From assembly GCA_943735955.1 (NCBI GenBank), contig OX030961.1, positions 3,350,920 to 3,414,919 on the forward strand: a DNA stretch of 64,000 nt. Reading direction: 5' to 3'. Below are positions 50,551 through 61,824 of the stretch, in pieces (the stretch's first letter is position 1; each line of letters begins with the position of its first letter). The notes below the pieces were generated by a model. It worked only from the letters and a program-made list of their open reading frames with translations. It did no database searches and was not told the DNA's origin. The stretch is from Piscicola geometra. Lineage: Eukaryota; Annelida; Clitellata; Hirudinida; Piscicolidae. The translations under genes were made by a program, and so were the position numbers.

Positions 50551-53500
50551 ATGAATCAGAATAAAATAAAGGCATCACCTCAGAATTCGGCTCTTTTGAT
50601 GTTGTCTTCACAGGATGTAGGCCTCTTAGGTTTTTCTGAGGGCAACCTCCCATCATTACTAGCTGTTCCTGCTGCCACTACTGAAGGCAAACCACCCATT
50701 GCAGGTCATTATGCATAATTATAGTTTCAAATTTTTGCTTTTTTTTAAAAACGTTTTTTTAGATTAACTACTTTTTAAATTATAGTTTTAGGAGATGAAG
50801 GCAGTTTTGTTGGTCAGTCCTTGGGGCCATCCAGGAACAACAGCTCACCCAGCAATCATTTCTCTTCCAAAGAAGAACCTTCGAAACCTCCTTCACTCGG
50901 AGCATGGTTCGCAAAACCTCCAAGCAACCTTCCTTCTAATGCAAATTCTCAATCCAGCCTTGCCTCTCAGTTCGATTCATCCAACTTTCCCACTTCTAAT
51001 CAGTTCAACACATACAGTGTCAACAATTCTGAAATGGTTCAACAACCAGTGTTACCTCCTTCCCATCTACCACCACCTCCACCACCATCAGACTCATCTG
51101 CAAATAGTAAGTTATTTCTGTTAACTTCTTTTAAAAATCTAATAATCAAATTTGTTTATATAATCTTTTAATTTATATTTTTATTGTTTATTTCTTCATT
51201 AATAAACTTTCCAACTTCCTTCTTGCTTGCAACAGAAGGCAACTCGTACAGAAACACTTCCAAGTTCCAAAGGGTTTACGCCACAGATTGCTACACAGCA
51301 ACAAGCCCTCATCCACAACACACCCCTCCACAACAAAACATGTATCCCCCACAACAACAACAACTACAACAATTTCCATCACAACCAAACCACTCTCAAA
51401 TGCATCTACAAAATTCTCCACCCCAACAACAACAACAATTGAATGACTATCAAGTAGGTATTCCTAACTTCACCCCACCCAGCCAGCACCACCCCTATAC
51501 AGCCATCAAACCCCACTGGTTCTTCTCCACCACCAAGCAAGATGGTATCTTTTGGTATCCCTTTTCAAACCTTGACTCTCAAAATCTTGAGAATACTTAC
51601 ATGCAAGGTTACTTTTAGTATTTAATGCAATTTATTAAACTCTTTAATGATTCAAAATATTTATTTAATGCTTAAATTATTTATAAATGTTTCTTAAATA
51701 TCATTTCTAAATAAGAATAATAAATTTTTTTTAAATAAAAATCAAATATACTAAACCTTTACTCTTTCATCGATTCCCAATACAATAGCCTTTCATAAGA
51801 CCCCCTCTCCCCACTTTCTCCAACCAACCTTCCACAACCACCACCCTGCCATCCATCCATCCACAACCCTGCCAACCAGCTAATCCACAACCACCACCCT
51901 GCCAACCAGCCTATCCACAACCACCACCCTACCACCACAGAACCAAACAGTGTGGTAAGCGTGGTGGGTGGTAGATACGACGTGGACCTGGGGGTTAGGA
52001 GGAGGGTGGGGGTGTACTGGCAGGAGGAGGGGGAGGTGAGAAGGGCCTCCTGGTTCAGGGTGGAGGGCACAGAGGTGGGTGATACCATGAGGTTGGTGCC
52101 GTGTGCTGAGACCTTTTCGGCTGGTCTAGAGGTGCGTGGTGCATTTGGTTGAGAGTTTTTTATTTTAAAAATTAGTTACAATTTTAATATCCAACATTCC
52201 GTCTATCCATCCATCCATCCTCCCTTCAGGAAGCCTATAAGAACACCCTGCTCACCTCAGACTTCCACAAGAAACTCGTCTTCCAATCGGGCGAAAGCAT
52301 CATCATCCACACCCCCTCCACCATCATCTGCTACCCTCCCCCTGACCCCCAACAAGCATGGGCCAATACTCTTACTGTGATTGATTCTTTTTTATCATTT
52401 AAGAAATGTGAAATTATAGTTGTATGGTAAATTATTAATAATGTTTTTAATGAATGGGTAGCCGAGTCGGTAACGACTCTCAGCTTGACCAGTAATGAAA
52501 GGTCCAAGGTTCAAGTGCCATCAATGCCCTAGTAACCCATAGGCGCAAATGAAAATAAGCAGCCTAATTGGCTCGAAGCTCGTTTGAGTTATACGCCACT
52601 ATAATAATGCTCGTCATTTTTTTTATTATTATTAATATTAATATATCGTTTTTTTATTTTTTTTCCCCAAATTTGTTACGAATATAGTTGTATGCTGAAT
52701 TATAAGATGTATTATTGTTGTTCATATGGTTGATTATTTATTCATGTTATCACTTGCGCGTCAGGGAGAAAACAAGGCTCAAGTCTTGAAGAGAGGCATG
52801 GAAGATATTGAGAACATTCCACGAGGTGACGTCATCATCATCATCATCGTCATCATCATCGTCATTATATACATCATCGTCCTCACCACTTCACTACTAC
52901 AATTATCCTCATCACCGCTAAAACACCGTAATCATCATCAGCAACACCCTATTCATCATTATCAACATCATCATCATCATCATCATCCTCACCAACATCA
53001 TCATCATCACCACAGACGAGTGCCAAGGTATTGATCACGTGGTGATGGTGGTGCAGGCGTGCAAGCAGACGTCCAAGCAGGATGTCATACGCAACGGTGT
53101 GAAGCCTTATATGATTGTACGATAGGCATACATCAACTTATACTCTGGTATTTAATCGTACAACTTTAACCAAAGCAATTTGACTTCTTTTTGTCTTAAA
53201 TTATTAAATATAGTTTTTTTATTGTTCTTTATTTTTAAAAGATTAATCGTTGATTTAAAAAATCATTCTTTTTATTTCATCATCATTAAATTGACTCACC
53301 CTACCCATTCATCCACCCTCCCCCTACCCATTCATCCACCCTCACCTTCCCAGTGGACACATTCAGGGATATATCCAGCCAGATGACGCACGCCCACTTT
53401 AGCAGGGGGGGTGCTGGCAGGGTGGAATTCCTTCCGGTCTTGTGGGTGCATGGTGGATGGAGGGGCGATGTGGAGGAGATGGAGAAGTGAGTGGCTTGTT

Positions 53501-56500
53501 GGGTGCACTGAAGGAATGGAGTGAAGGGCCGTATGATGGATGGGAAGATTTAATAAAGAATTTAGTTTCGATTTTTAAATTTCACATTAATTGATAATTT
53601 ATATAAATTAACATAAATTCCCAGCCACAAATCTATTCCCAATTAAGCACCAATCAAATCAAATCTCTCAGACGGATCAAGTCAGTCACGCTATCAGCTG
53701 TCAGCAAGTTGCGTAACTTCTCGAATGACCTCCTGCTTGACCTCTGCTACTTCCTCTCTCCTACACACGCCCAGGTAGTGGTTGTGATGATGATAATGAG
53801 GGCGTTATCGCTTGTCCAATGGTTGATAAGATGTGGTTTTGTGGTATTAAAGGGCATTTATAAGAGATTTTTTTAAAATTACATTTTAATTGATGGTTGT
53901 TAAAAGTATTGCGCCTTCATCATAATCATTTCCAGCATCATCATACTTTTCATTTTCATAATACTCATCTTCATGATCATTACCATTTCCATCATTATCA
54001 TCACCACAGCAAGCAGCAACTGACCTCGCCATCAGTTTCAATGGGGTTTTCGCGAAGTTCAAGGCTCGCAACCAATCATACCAAGGGGGCGTGTCTATTC
54101 TCTCGCACGCCATTGGTCAGATCTTCTTTCATATTATGACTTATAACATACTCTTATACAATAATATAGTATATATTTCAATTCACGAATAGTCCATAGC
54201 TTGGCCTTCATTATCCTTCAATTTATTATTTTCATTATTATCATTATTATCATTATTATTATTACTATAATTATTAACCTTCAAAGGGAGCTTGCTGGCT
54301 TTCGAGTTGTTATCGAAGCAACAAGACGCTAGCTACAACAACCACAACAACAACCACCAACAACCACAACAAGCCATTCTTCAAGCAGCGGCTCTCACCA
54401 CAACTACCCCGAACGCCACAACGACGACACTTCTGCGTAGGAACAACACCACAGATTCTCTCTCTTCCATCAGCAGTGGTCTTAATAATGATGGTTCGTG
54501 TGATCGTTTTTTGCTTTGAATCATCATCATCATCATCATTCACGACGACTTCCTTGTCGCATGCACGACATCATTATCATCATCACCATGCACGTCATCA
54601 TCATCATCATCATCATGGACATCATCATCATCATCATGACCACACCTCAGCCTCCCTGGAGGAGGTACTAGCACGTCTGGAGTTGAGGGACTTCGAGACG
54701 GTCTTCAAACAAGAGCACATCGACCTGCAAACGCTGGTTTGTCGTCGTGGCGTCTGCTCATGCAATTTGCCACCACCGTCCACATCACCATCATCACACT
54801 ACAACACTATCGTCAACACCACACCAAACTACTTTCTACACTACCACCACACTTACATTCCAACCACACTACTACACAATCCAAACCACACCACTACATC
54901 ACTATCAAACCATCACCACATCAACAAACTACCATCCATCCACACATAACATTTCTATCCACACCTCACATATCCATCCACACCGCCACATATCCATCCA
55001 CACCACCATATAGATTCTGCTTGAGGATGCCGACCTGAAGGACATGGGCTTGCCACTCGGGCCCAGGAAGAAGATCAAGAGCTACATAAAGCAGCAACAA
55101 CAACTGCAACAAGTGTGCTTCTTGTTGTTCTTGAATGAAATTTTTAATCATGCTTATTTAATGGTATTAAATAATTTCTTTGTTTTTTTTTATTCTGTTG
55201 AATTTTTTGCATTTGTAAATTGCATTTATTTGTGCAATAAAATGATTCTCTTTCTTAAATTATTTACTCGTTCACTTCACATATTTTTAATTTAATTTGA
55301 ATGTGTTTCTACACTTTTTTAGACGGCAGATGCGAGCTCCCAACAACTCACCCTTCAAGCCATCAACGACAACAACAACAAGCTCCAGGACAGGTGGTAG
55401 TGCTTAAATGGGAAAGTGTTATTAGCGTTCATAATTGATTTTTTAATTGGCTAGATTAGCGTATTAAATATTTAAACCAATTATTTATTTTTAATTGGCT
55501 AGATTAGCGTATTAAATATTTAAACCAATTATTTATTCTTAATTTGTGATAATTAAAATCAATGATTGTTATAATCTTTGAAATTAATTTTAATCTCAGT
55601 CAAGAGACAGAAGCGACAACCGTGACAACAACAGCAACAAGCAACACATTCACATTCGAGTGCCATACAGGCGGCATAGACAAACAGACGATCACCTACC
55701 CATCCCTAGACTTTCCCATCTCCAATCTCTTCACGCTAGCGTCCCCCGTGGCATTCTACCTTGCCCTCACCGGCGTTGCAAGTCTTGGCGAGGAGTATCA
55801 ACTGCCCACCTGCCCTGCCTACTTCAATATCTTTCATCCCGTGTGTAGTGGTGGGGGGGGTTGTGTGCCTGCAGTTTTTGTTGTTTGGGTGGGAGGCTTT
55901 GATGTAGTTTGAGTTTTTAATATATATTTATCTTGAACCTATTATCTACTCGATATTAACTTACAAACACTCACCACCAATCCACCCATCAATAATCTAC
56001 CCACCCACTAATAATCTGCCACCCACCAATCCACCCACCCACCCACCCATCCACCACCACCATCACGCTAGTTCGACAGCATGGCATACCGCATGGAGCC
56101 TATGGTTTCTTGCATGCACCCGCCACGGCCGGTGCTCATCCCCCACCACAAAGGACGCAAGAGGATGCACCTTGGTTTGATTGAATTTTTAAAGAATTTT
56201 TGTTCATGATAATGATACAATCATTACCAAGGTTGTTTTTTATTAATTCATTTTGAGTCGCTTTAAACCAACTGCCACTACAACACCAGCTTCTACTACC
56301 ACTAAATTTAAAACTACCACAACACAACGGCCCAACACAATGAAGCAGATTCCTCTATCACAACACAACGGCCCCTATCACAACACAACGGCCCCTATCA
56401 CAACACAACGGCCCCTATCACAACACAACGGCCCCTATCACAACACAACGGCCCAACACAATGAAGCAGATTCCTCTATCACAACACAACGGCCCCTATC

Positions 56501-58032
56501 ACAACACAACGGCCCCTATCACAACACAACGGCCCCTATCACAACACAACGGCCCCTATCACAACACAACGGCCCCTATCACAACACAACGGCCCCTATC
56601 ACAACACAACGGCCCAACACAATGAAGCAGATTCCTCCATCACAACACAACGGCCCCTATCACAACACAACGGCCCAACACAATGAAGCAGATTCCTCCA
56701 TCACAACACAACGGCCCCTATCACAACACAACGGCCCAACACAATGAACCAGATTCCTCCATCACAACACAACGGCCACACAGAACTGAAGGAGAGTCTA
56801 GCGCGCATCGGCCAAGACCTGAAGCAACGGATCGTCGAGTCGGTCAAGTCCACCTGGAACTCAATCCACTCGTTCGCCCAGGCGCACAAAACATCATCAT
56901 CATCACCATCGTCGTCGTCATTGCAATCGTTATCATCACCACCTGACTTGGATGACGATGTATCCAGGGTTTTGAGTCAGCTGCAGAAGGATGCCGATGA
57001 TGCTGGATCTGGTGAGGCATGCATGAATTGATGCATGCCTGGAAAGATGCATGAATTGATGCATGCATAAATGGGTCAAAAAGGATTAATGCATGGTGGG
57101 AAGATAAAATAATAGGTGGATGAATAAGGGATGAATGACGAACATACAACTATAAAAAAAGCCAATACATCATTGACCCACATGCTGCACCAATCAGTGG
57201 TCGCCTCCAGTGTGGCGGACGATTGCGACTCGCTGATTGGTCGTCTGAACCAGGGCAGGAGGGTGGACTATGTGCTGCAGGAGAAGCCCATTGAGATCTT
57301 CAACGACTACCTGTTCGCACTGTCGAGTCTTTCCTCTTACTGGTGGGTGGCTGGAGAACCGAAGAATTGGGTGTGAATGGAAATGGTTATTGGGAGTTGT
57401 TTTTTTGCCAAGTTGCTACGCGTTGTTATCCTATGTTGACTGTTCACTGCAGGCAGTCTGAAGACACAGCCCTGATGCTGCTGAAGGAGATCTATCTGCT
57501 GCAGGGCATCTTCGCTCACAAGACAACTAACTCTTCATCGAGCCTCCCCGTCGGACCTCCGCCCAAGTCGGGATTCACTAAAACCTTGAGCGGTCTTCCC
57601 CCTCCATCTAGCTTGCACTTCCAAGCGCCTCCGTCGTACCCACAACCCTTGGGTCAACCCTTGAGCCAAACTAATGTCTTGAAAGCCCCCAACTATCAGT
57701 CGGCCTTTCCTCAACACTCTTCTAATCCTACTTTGCCGACACAAAACGTCTCCTTCCACAACCAAGCCATGCGTCCTCCACCCAGCAGCTCAACTCAAGG
57801 CAGCTTCAACCAGCTTTCCATGCATGGGCACCAGCAACAACTGCAACATCAGCAACAACTGCAACATCAGCAACAACTGCAACACCAGAAACAACTGCAA
57901 CACCAGCAACAACAAAATCAATTTCCCCTTCAACAATCTGTTCAACAACCCTTTGCACCGCCTCCAACTTCCTCCCATCCACCCAACCATCCCATTGGAC
58001 CACCTCCCAGCTCAGGATTTGTCAGACATTGA
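50551..58032 (+). CDS. SEC23IP: SEC23-interacting protein (DDHD family), catalytic serine lost
   Basis: Member of the PA-PLA1/DDHD family, closest by architecture to SEC23IP, which binds Sec23 at ER exit sites. Exons: 50551-50704, 50792-51106, 51236-51607, 51941-52131, 52230-52376, 52765-52825, 53016-53096, 53354-53486, 53672-53774, 54010-54115, 54287-54493, 54651-54736, 55014-55112, 55323-55393, 55600-55840, 56072-56174, 56784-57011, 57198-57342, 57453-58032; 3423 nt, 1140 aa. In order: a disordered P/Q-rich N-terminus; a WWE-like region ([14 protein letters not shown], about 255-390); a lipase-like core (420-560); SAM (about 624-685, [19 protein letters not shown]); DDHD (about 715-950, [54 protein letters not shown]); and a P/Q-rich tail ending [11 protein letters not shown]. 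The GxSxG nucleophile motif is SHAIGS instead of GHSLGS, and VVHGIG is VVQACK, so phospholipase activity is unlikely. A later start, M at 50599, is possible. Confidence 0.93.
52453..52640 (+). mobile_element. tRNA-derived SINE in SEC23IP-like intron
   Basis: The tRNA-like head has an A box (tagccgagtcgg, 52459-52470) and a B box (ggttcaagtgcc, 52508-52519). An unrelated body follows, then a T-rich/att tail. It lies in the intron between exons 5 and 6 of the SEC23IP-like gene. It differs in sequence from the element near 20.6 kb, so it is a second family. Confidence 0.6.
52830..53010 (+). repeat. CAT-rich repeat between SEC23IP-like exons 6 and 7
   Basis: Imperfect cat/atc units fill the intron from just after the donor gtgacgtcatcatc to the acceptor caccacag. 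Confidence 0.9.
54520..54650 (+). repeat. CAT-rich repeat before the SAM-domain exon
   Basis: Imperfect cat trinucleotide array in the intron between SEC23IP-like exons 11 and 12, ending near acceptor cacctcag at 54650. His-rich ORFs running through it are artefacts. Confidence 0.9.
55440..55545 (+). repeat. Tandem duplication of about 50 bp
   Basis: Two essentially identical copies of about 50 bp (aattggctagattagcgtat... through accaattatttatt) lie head to tail in the intron between exons 14 and 15 of the SEC23IP-like gene. The near identity suggests a recent event or an assembly duplication. Confidence 0.9.
56325..56783 (+). repeat. 20-bp minisatellite with higher-order structure
   Basis: About 20 copies of a 20-bp unit (tatcacaacacaacggcccc), interrupted at intervals by a linker containing acaatgaagcagattcctc, form a higher-order array. 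It ends in the acceptor of SEC23IP-like exon 17: the last unit, cacaacggccacacag, is itself the splice site. All three plus frames stay open for long stretches because the unit has no stop codon, so the 164-codon ORF here is not evidence of a protein. Confidence 0.95.
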
Positions 58033-58439
58033 ATTGATTTGAGGGGAGTTTTTGAAACGTTCAAGTGAATACCATATAGTCCTGGTTTCGGTTTTATTGG
58101 TTCTTCAAGTTGCAATATAAAAATGAATTATGATTTTAATCATTTAATCGATTTAATTTATTTTTATCAATTTAACAATCAATTTTCCTATCGTTTCTAA
58201 ATCTTTAGCTTTAATTGTGTTTTAAAATTAGAGTTCAAATAAGGTTCTAAACAGACTATGATTACCAACTTTGTTAAAGCTTTCTTATTCATAAAACGTC
58301 TTATGATTTACTTGCATGCATCATTATCCACAATGCTATTTATTCCAAATTCATTGAAAAATTAATCGAAAAAGAAAATTTAAGTCAGTTTTGGAGTGAA
58401 ACCCCTTGATAAAAACTCGCTTTAAAAGGTCGAATTGAG
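58033..58439. other. Convergent spacer SEC23IP-like / BTB gene
   Basis: AT-rich 3' flanks of two convergent genes, about 400 bp. No gene or distinct repeat is visible. Confidence 0.6.
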
Positions 58440-61012
58440 TTAGTTATGGAATTCATCATAGTTGGTCATGCAGGGGGGCTGAGAAATTGTTGGACACCTG
58501 CTCCTCACTGCGTCCGAATACAAACCAGCCGTCATCATCAATTTCTTCCTAAAAATAGTTTTTATGATAACGATTATTGAGTGTCTCATCACATTTTATT
58601 AAGTCTTTTTTAATGTCATTTATTCAACTTCTTTCATTCACCTGTAGGCTTCTGAAAGCAAGTCTTTGTTCTCTGGGCAATCGAATAGCCACTCCTCTCC
58701 TTCCACCTCTCCACTCAACTCCTCCACACTGAGCAGTTCCAGTCTACCAATTTATCGTTTATTATTATGCTTATTTCTGCCTTAACATATTTCAGTAAAT
58801 CCAATGTGGTTCGATACTCGATAGCTTGATAATCATTGTAAATAATGTAGTATATTTTTATTTTTTGCGCTTGCCTACCTGACAGGGCCACTGAAAAGAC
58901 TGGTCACGTGCTGCAGACGACATTCCTTCTTGTAGGCTACCCACCTTCAAGTTTCCAAATGACTTATAATCCTTTAACTTGATACGGCATGCATGATATG
59001 GATACATTTTCTTTAGATAAACCTATATTAAAGTAGACGTCTGAAAACTGTAAAAACATATTTTGAGACTAACTTAACCACAGCTCTGAACGTCTCAATC
59101 TCGGAGGCAACACACAGTTGATCACTGAGTAGAATGCTTTCAAGGTCGTTGTAGGGAAGGTACACAAAGTCTACCGTTTGAGAGATTTGAGAGAAGCACT
59201 GTGCGATGAAGGAAACCAAGCTTTCCTGTATTGCCTGCAAGCCCATCGAGGTGGTCAGAGAGAGGAGGTAGATGGCGTTGTCAGTGTTCACTTCTCTGTA
59301 GTGATGGGACGAGTTAAAGTGGAGGGGCTGAAATTGGTAGAAGTTTATGAATTTAATATTTAAAGGGTGATTCTCTGTTGTAACCTGAAGAACTGCAGAC
59401 AAGCTTCTTGCAAAGATAAGAAACTATACTGTTCCGAAACGTTGAGCAGGTCTACGAGATTAAACTTTGTGACGCTGAGTTCTCCTGTGTAGAAGAAACA
59501 CACCAGTTGTCTCACCGTGTCGAGAGGTGTTGTGTCGAGTTTAAGGAAAAGACTCGAGACGTCAGAGTGCAGTTTGCTGAAGACGTCTTTCAAGTAGGGA
59601 CTGTGGTAGGCTAGGATGCAGCTGTGCACCTTTTGGAAATGAGGGTGGAATGACAAAAAAATTAGCTGTTTAAATATAATTAATCAATAATTATAAAAAG
59701 TTTATTAGCTGAAAATTATAAAACATTTTTGAAAATTGAATATGATATATTCATAAATGCAAAGTTTCAATGACTTTGACGTCTCCATGCTGGGAAACAA
59801 TGACGACGTCGCAATAGGACTGCGAGAGGAGCATTTGGTAGGCGTATTGCCACAGTCTGTCTGAGATTTGCTTCTCCACGCTCTCTTCTGCACTGTAACA
59901 TTCTTCGAAGCTGATCTTGTTTGGGCTATTGTTGCAAGGGTTGTCTGGAAGGACGTCTGGAAAGTTTTTAAGTTTGATTGAATCTTTGGTTAGCGGCTGC
60001 CATTTTGGTAGCCGCTCAAATAAATTTGTAAAATAAACGGTTTTGGGTATAATATATTAAAATTTTAGAATCTTAAGTTTAAATAAAAATTACATTTAAT
60101 TAATTAGAATGTTTTTTGTGCGAAGGCTGGTTGTTTGAATCTGTCGAGGAATGGCCGCAGCAGACCAAGATGGCCGCAGGGAATCAAGTGAGCTGCGACA
60201 TAAAGAAGAAAACATTCCATAGCAGCAGCAGTTCCAGTGCTGGCAAGGACTTCTCCTTCACCCTCTTTCGCAGTCTCGGCACCAGTAGCAAGACAGAAAA
60301 TTGACAAGAATGATGATTGTGTTTTATGGTTTTGAGGATGATGTGGTGATGATTGTGCTGTGGTATGAGTGTTGGTAGTGATGATTGAATTTTTTTTTGG
60401 TGGTGATAGTGATTTTTTGGCGGTGATTATCATGGTGGTGTGGGTGAGGTTGGATTATTGAGGTTGATTGTTTGTTTTTTTATATTTAAATTGATATATA
60501 TACATATATTGGTAGTGGTCTAAAAACCGTTTTATTTAACAAATTTATTTGAAAAGCGCTTTTGTTCACTTAGTAAAGGGCGCTATACAAATCATTAGTG
60601 ATTGATTGATTGATTGATTAACAGGCTGATAGCTGCTGGGAATGTCTAAGAATTTCTGGTTACTGTTGAGGTTGATGAATGACTGCTGGTTGCTGCTAAT
60701 GAGATTGTTAAAGGGCTGATGGCTGCTGAAAATGTTAAAAGGCTGTTGATTGCTGCTATTTAGGTTGTTAAAAGGCTGGTGATTGTTGTTGAGATTATTG
60801 GGGGTTTTGGTAGAGTCTTTTTTTCTAGGCGCTGCTGACGGTAATGTTTTAGTGCTGAATTCGTTTGTCATATCAATTGCTTCTGTTTTAGAAGTGTCCT
60901 TTGAGAAGGATTTTGAGTGGAAACATGACGAAGGAAGAAACAATGAAGCCTTGCTATTGGGTAGATGTCTTGGAGGAATGAAAGGAATTTTGGTGTATTT
61001 GTCGCTATTCAT
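58440..61012 (-). CDS. BTB-BACK domain protein without Kelch repeats
   Basis: Seven exons in transcript order: 61012-60664 (tentative), 59956-59775, 59629-59385, 59295-59074, 58944-58879, 58743-58642, 58548-58440; 1275 nt, 424 aa. Such proteins usually act as adaptors for Cullin-3 ubiquitin ligases. The BTB domain spans about 155-258 (YCDVVIVSQHGDVK, VHSCILAYHSPYLKDVF, VRQLVCFFYTGEL, NVSEQYSFLSLQEACLQFF). BACK follows (DNAIYLLSLTTSMG, YNDLESILLSDQLCV, AVVKWVAYKKECRLQHVTSL, FDCPENKDLLSEAY). There is no Kelch or MATH domain, unlike KLHL proteins; the protein stops about 35 residues after BACK. Exon 1 is Asn/Ser/Gln-rich with internal 10-12-residue repeats (QQPFN, HQPFN), and its donor (A/GTAACC) is weak. 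The last exon also has a second open frame that matches no upstream phase. Confidence 0.75.
60116..60304 (+). other. Exon-like GC-rich island, strand uncertain
   Basis: This island sits in the tentative first intron of the BTB gene. The plus strand has an open frame with GC-rich third positions (VEEWPQQTKMAAGNQVSC ... FTLFRSLGTSSKTEN, stop at 60304) but no initiating ATG at its left end. An internal ATG in good context (accaagATGG) would give only 45 codons. The minus strand is also open. CAAGATGGCCGC at about 60167 and the complementary-type gctgccattttgg at about 59997 resemble YY1 sites often found just after start sites, so it may instead be an alternative promoter. Confidence 0.3.
60550..60625 (+). 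mobile_element. ATTG-tailed retroelement 3' end
   Basis: The sequence aaagcgc...gggcgctatacaaatcattag followed by five attg units matches the type of 3' end also seen at 35096-35240. It overlaps the end of the long minus-strand frame that contains the tentative first exon of the BTB gene. Confidence 0.45.
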
Positions 61013-61824
61013 TTCAAACTTTGTAATTAATTATTTAAAATTGTATACAAAAACTATTTAACGTATAAATGTTTAAAAAGTATTAATATTATAATACTGT
61101 CCAAACTAGATTATTATTCATTAGATGCTTGAATAAGAAAGTTATAGCTTCAACAATAGAGCCATGCAATCAGATCAATAAATATTTTTGTTTATTTTTA
61201 TACTTGATTCTCTTTTATAATTAATCGAAATACGTCGTTTAAAAGTAACAAGTTAATTAATAAAAAATGTGGTAAAAATTTGGTATAAGAAAAAAGTGTA
61301 AAAAACAGCGATTTTGTTTTTTTCATTGATGAAGATTCTGAGGATGATTATCAAGATGAAGATGATGATGATGAAGATGGAAATGATGATGATGAGTATT
61401 AGTGATGAGAATGATGGTGAGAATAAAAATAACAAAGATGATTTAAGGATAGTAATGAATAAGAGGGTAAAAATATTGAAAGATGCAACTGCTATAACAA
61501 TCATATAACACACGGCCATCTGTTAATTGATTGGATGTTTTTTCTGTTGGTCGACTGAGTACGTATGTGTGTTTGTCTGTGTGCGTGCAAACATTTTATG
61601 TATGTGTATAAACTTATTTGAATCACAATTTAAAGTGGATTTGAGTCACTGTAGGCAAAAGCATTTGGGATAATTACAAATATCGTTCTGTCAGATGGCT
61701 TGCATAGAAATATATTTCGAATAAAAATTTATACATAAAAATTGAATCTTTAGTCTTTACAGTGATTGCAACTTTCTTCATATCCTATATTCATTTATGA
61801 GACATTTATAAAAAATAAAGAAAA
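61013..61824. other. Divergent intergenic region BTB / calbindin-like
   Basis: About 800 bp of AT-rich DNA between two start codons on opposite strands, with an imperfect gatgat/gaaatg patch near 61327-61440. It should hold promoters for both genes; no element stands out. Confidence 0.5.

Noticed and set aside
56253..56747. 164-codon ORF of HNTTAP-type repeats
   Set aside because: It arises because the 20-bp minisatellite contains no stop codon; it lies in an intron and ends before the real exon 17 in another frame.
59178..59363. 61-codon plus-strand ORF
   Set aside because: It is antisense to the well-supported BACK-domain exon of the BTB gene.
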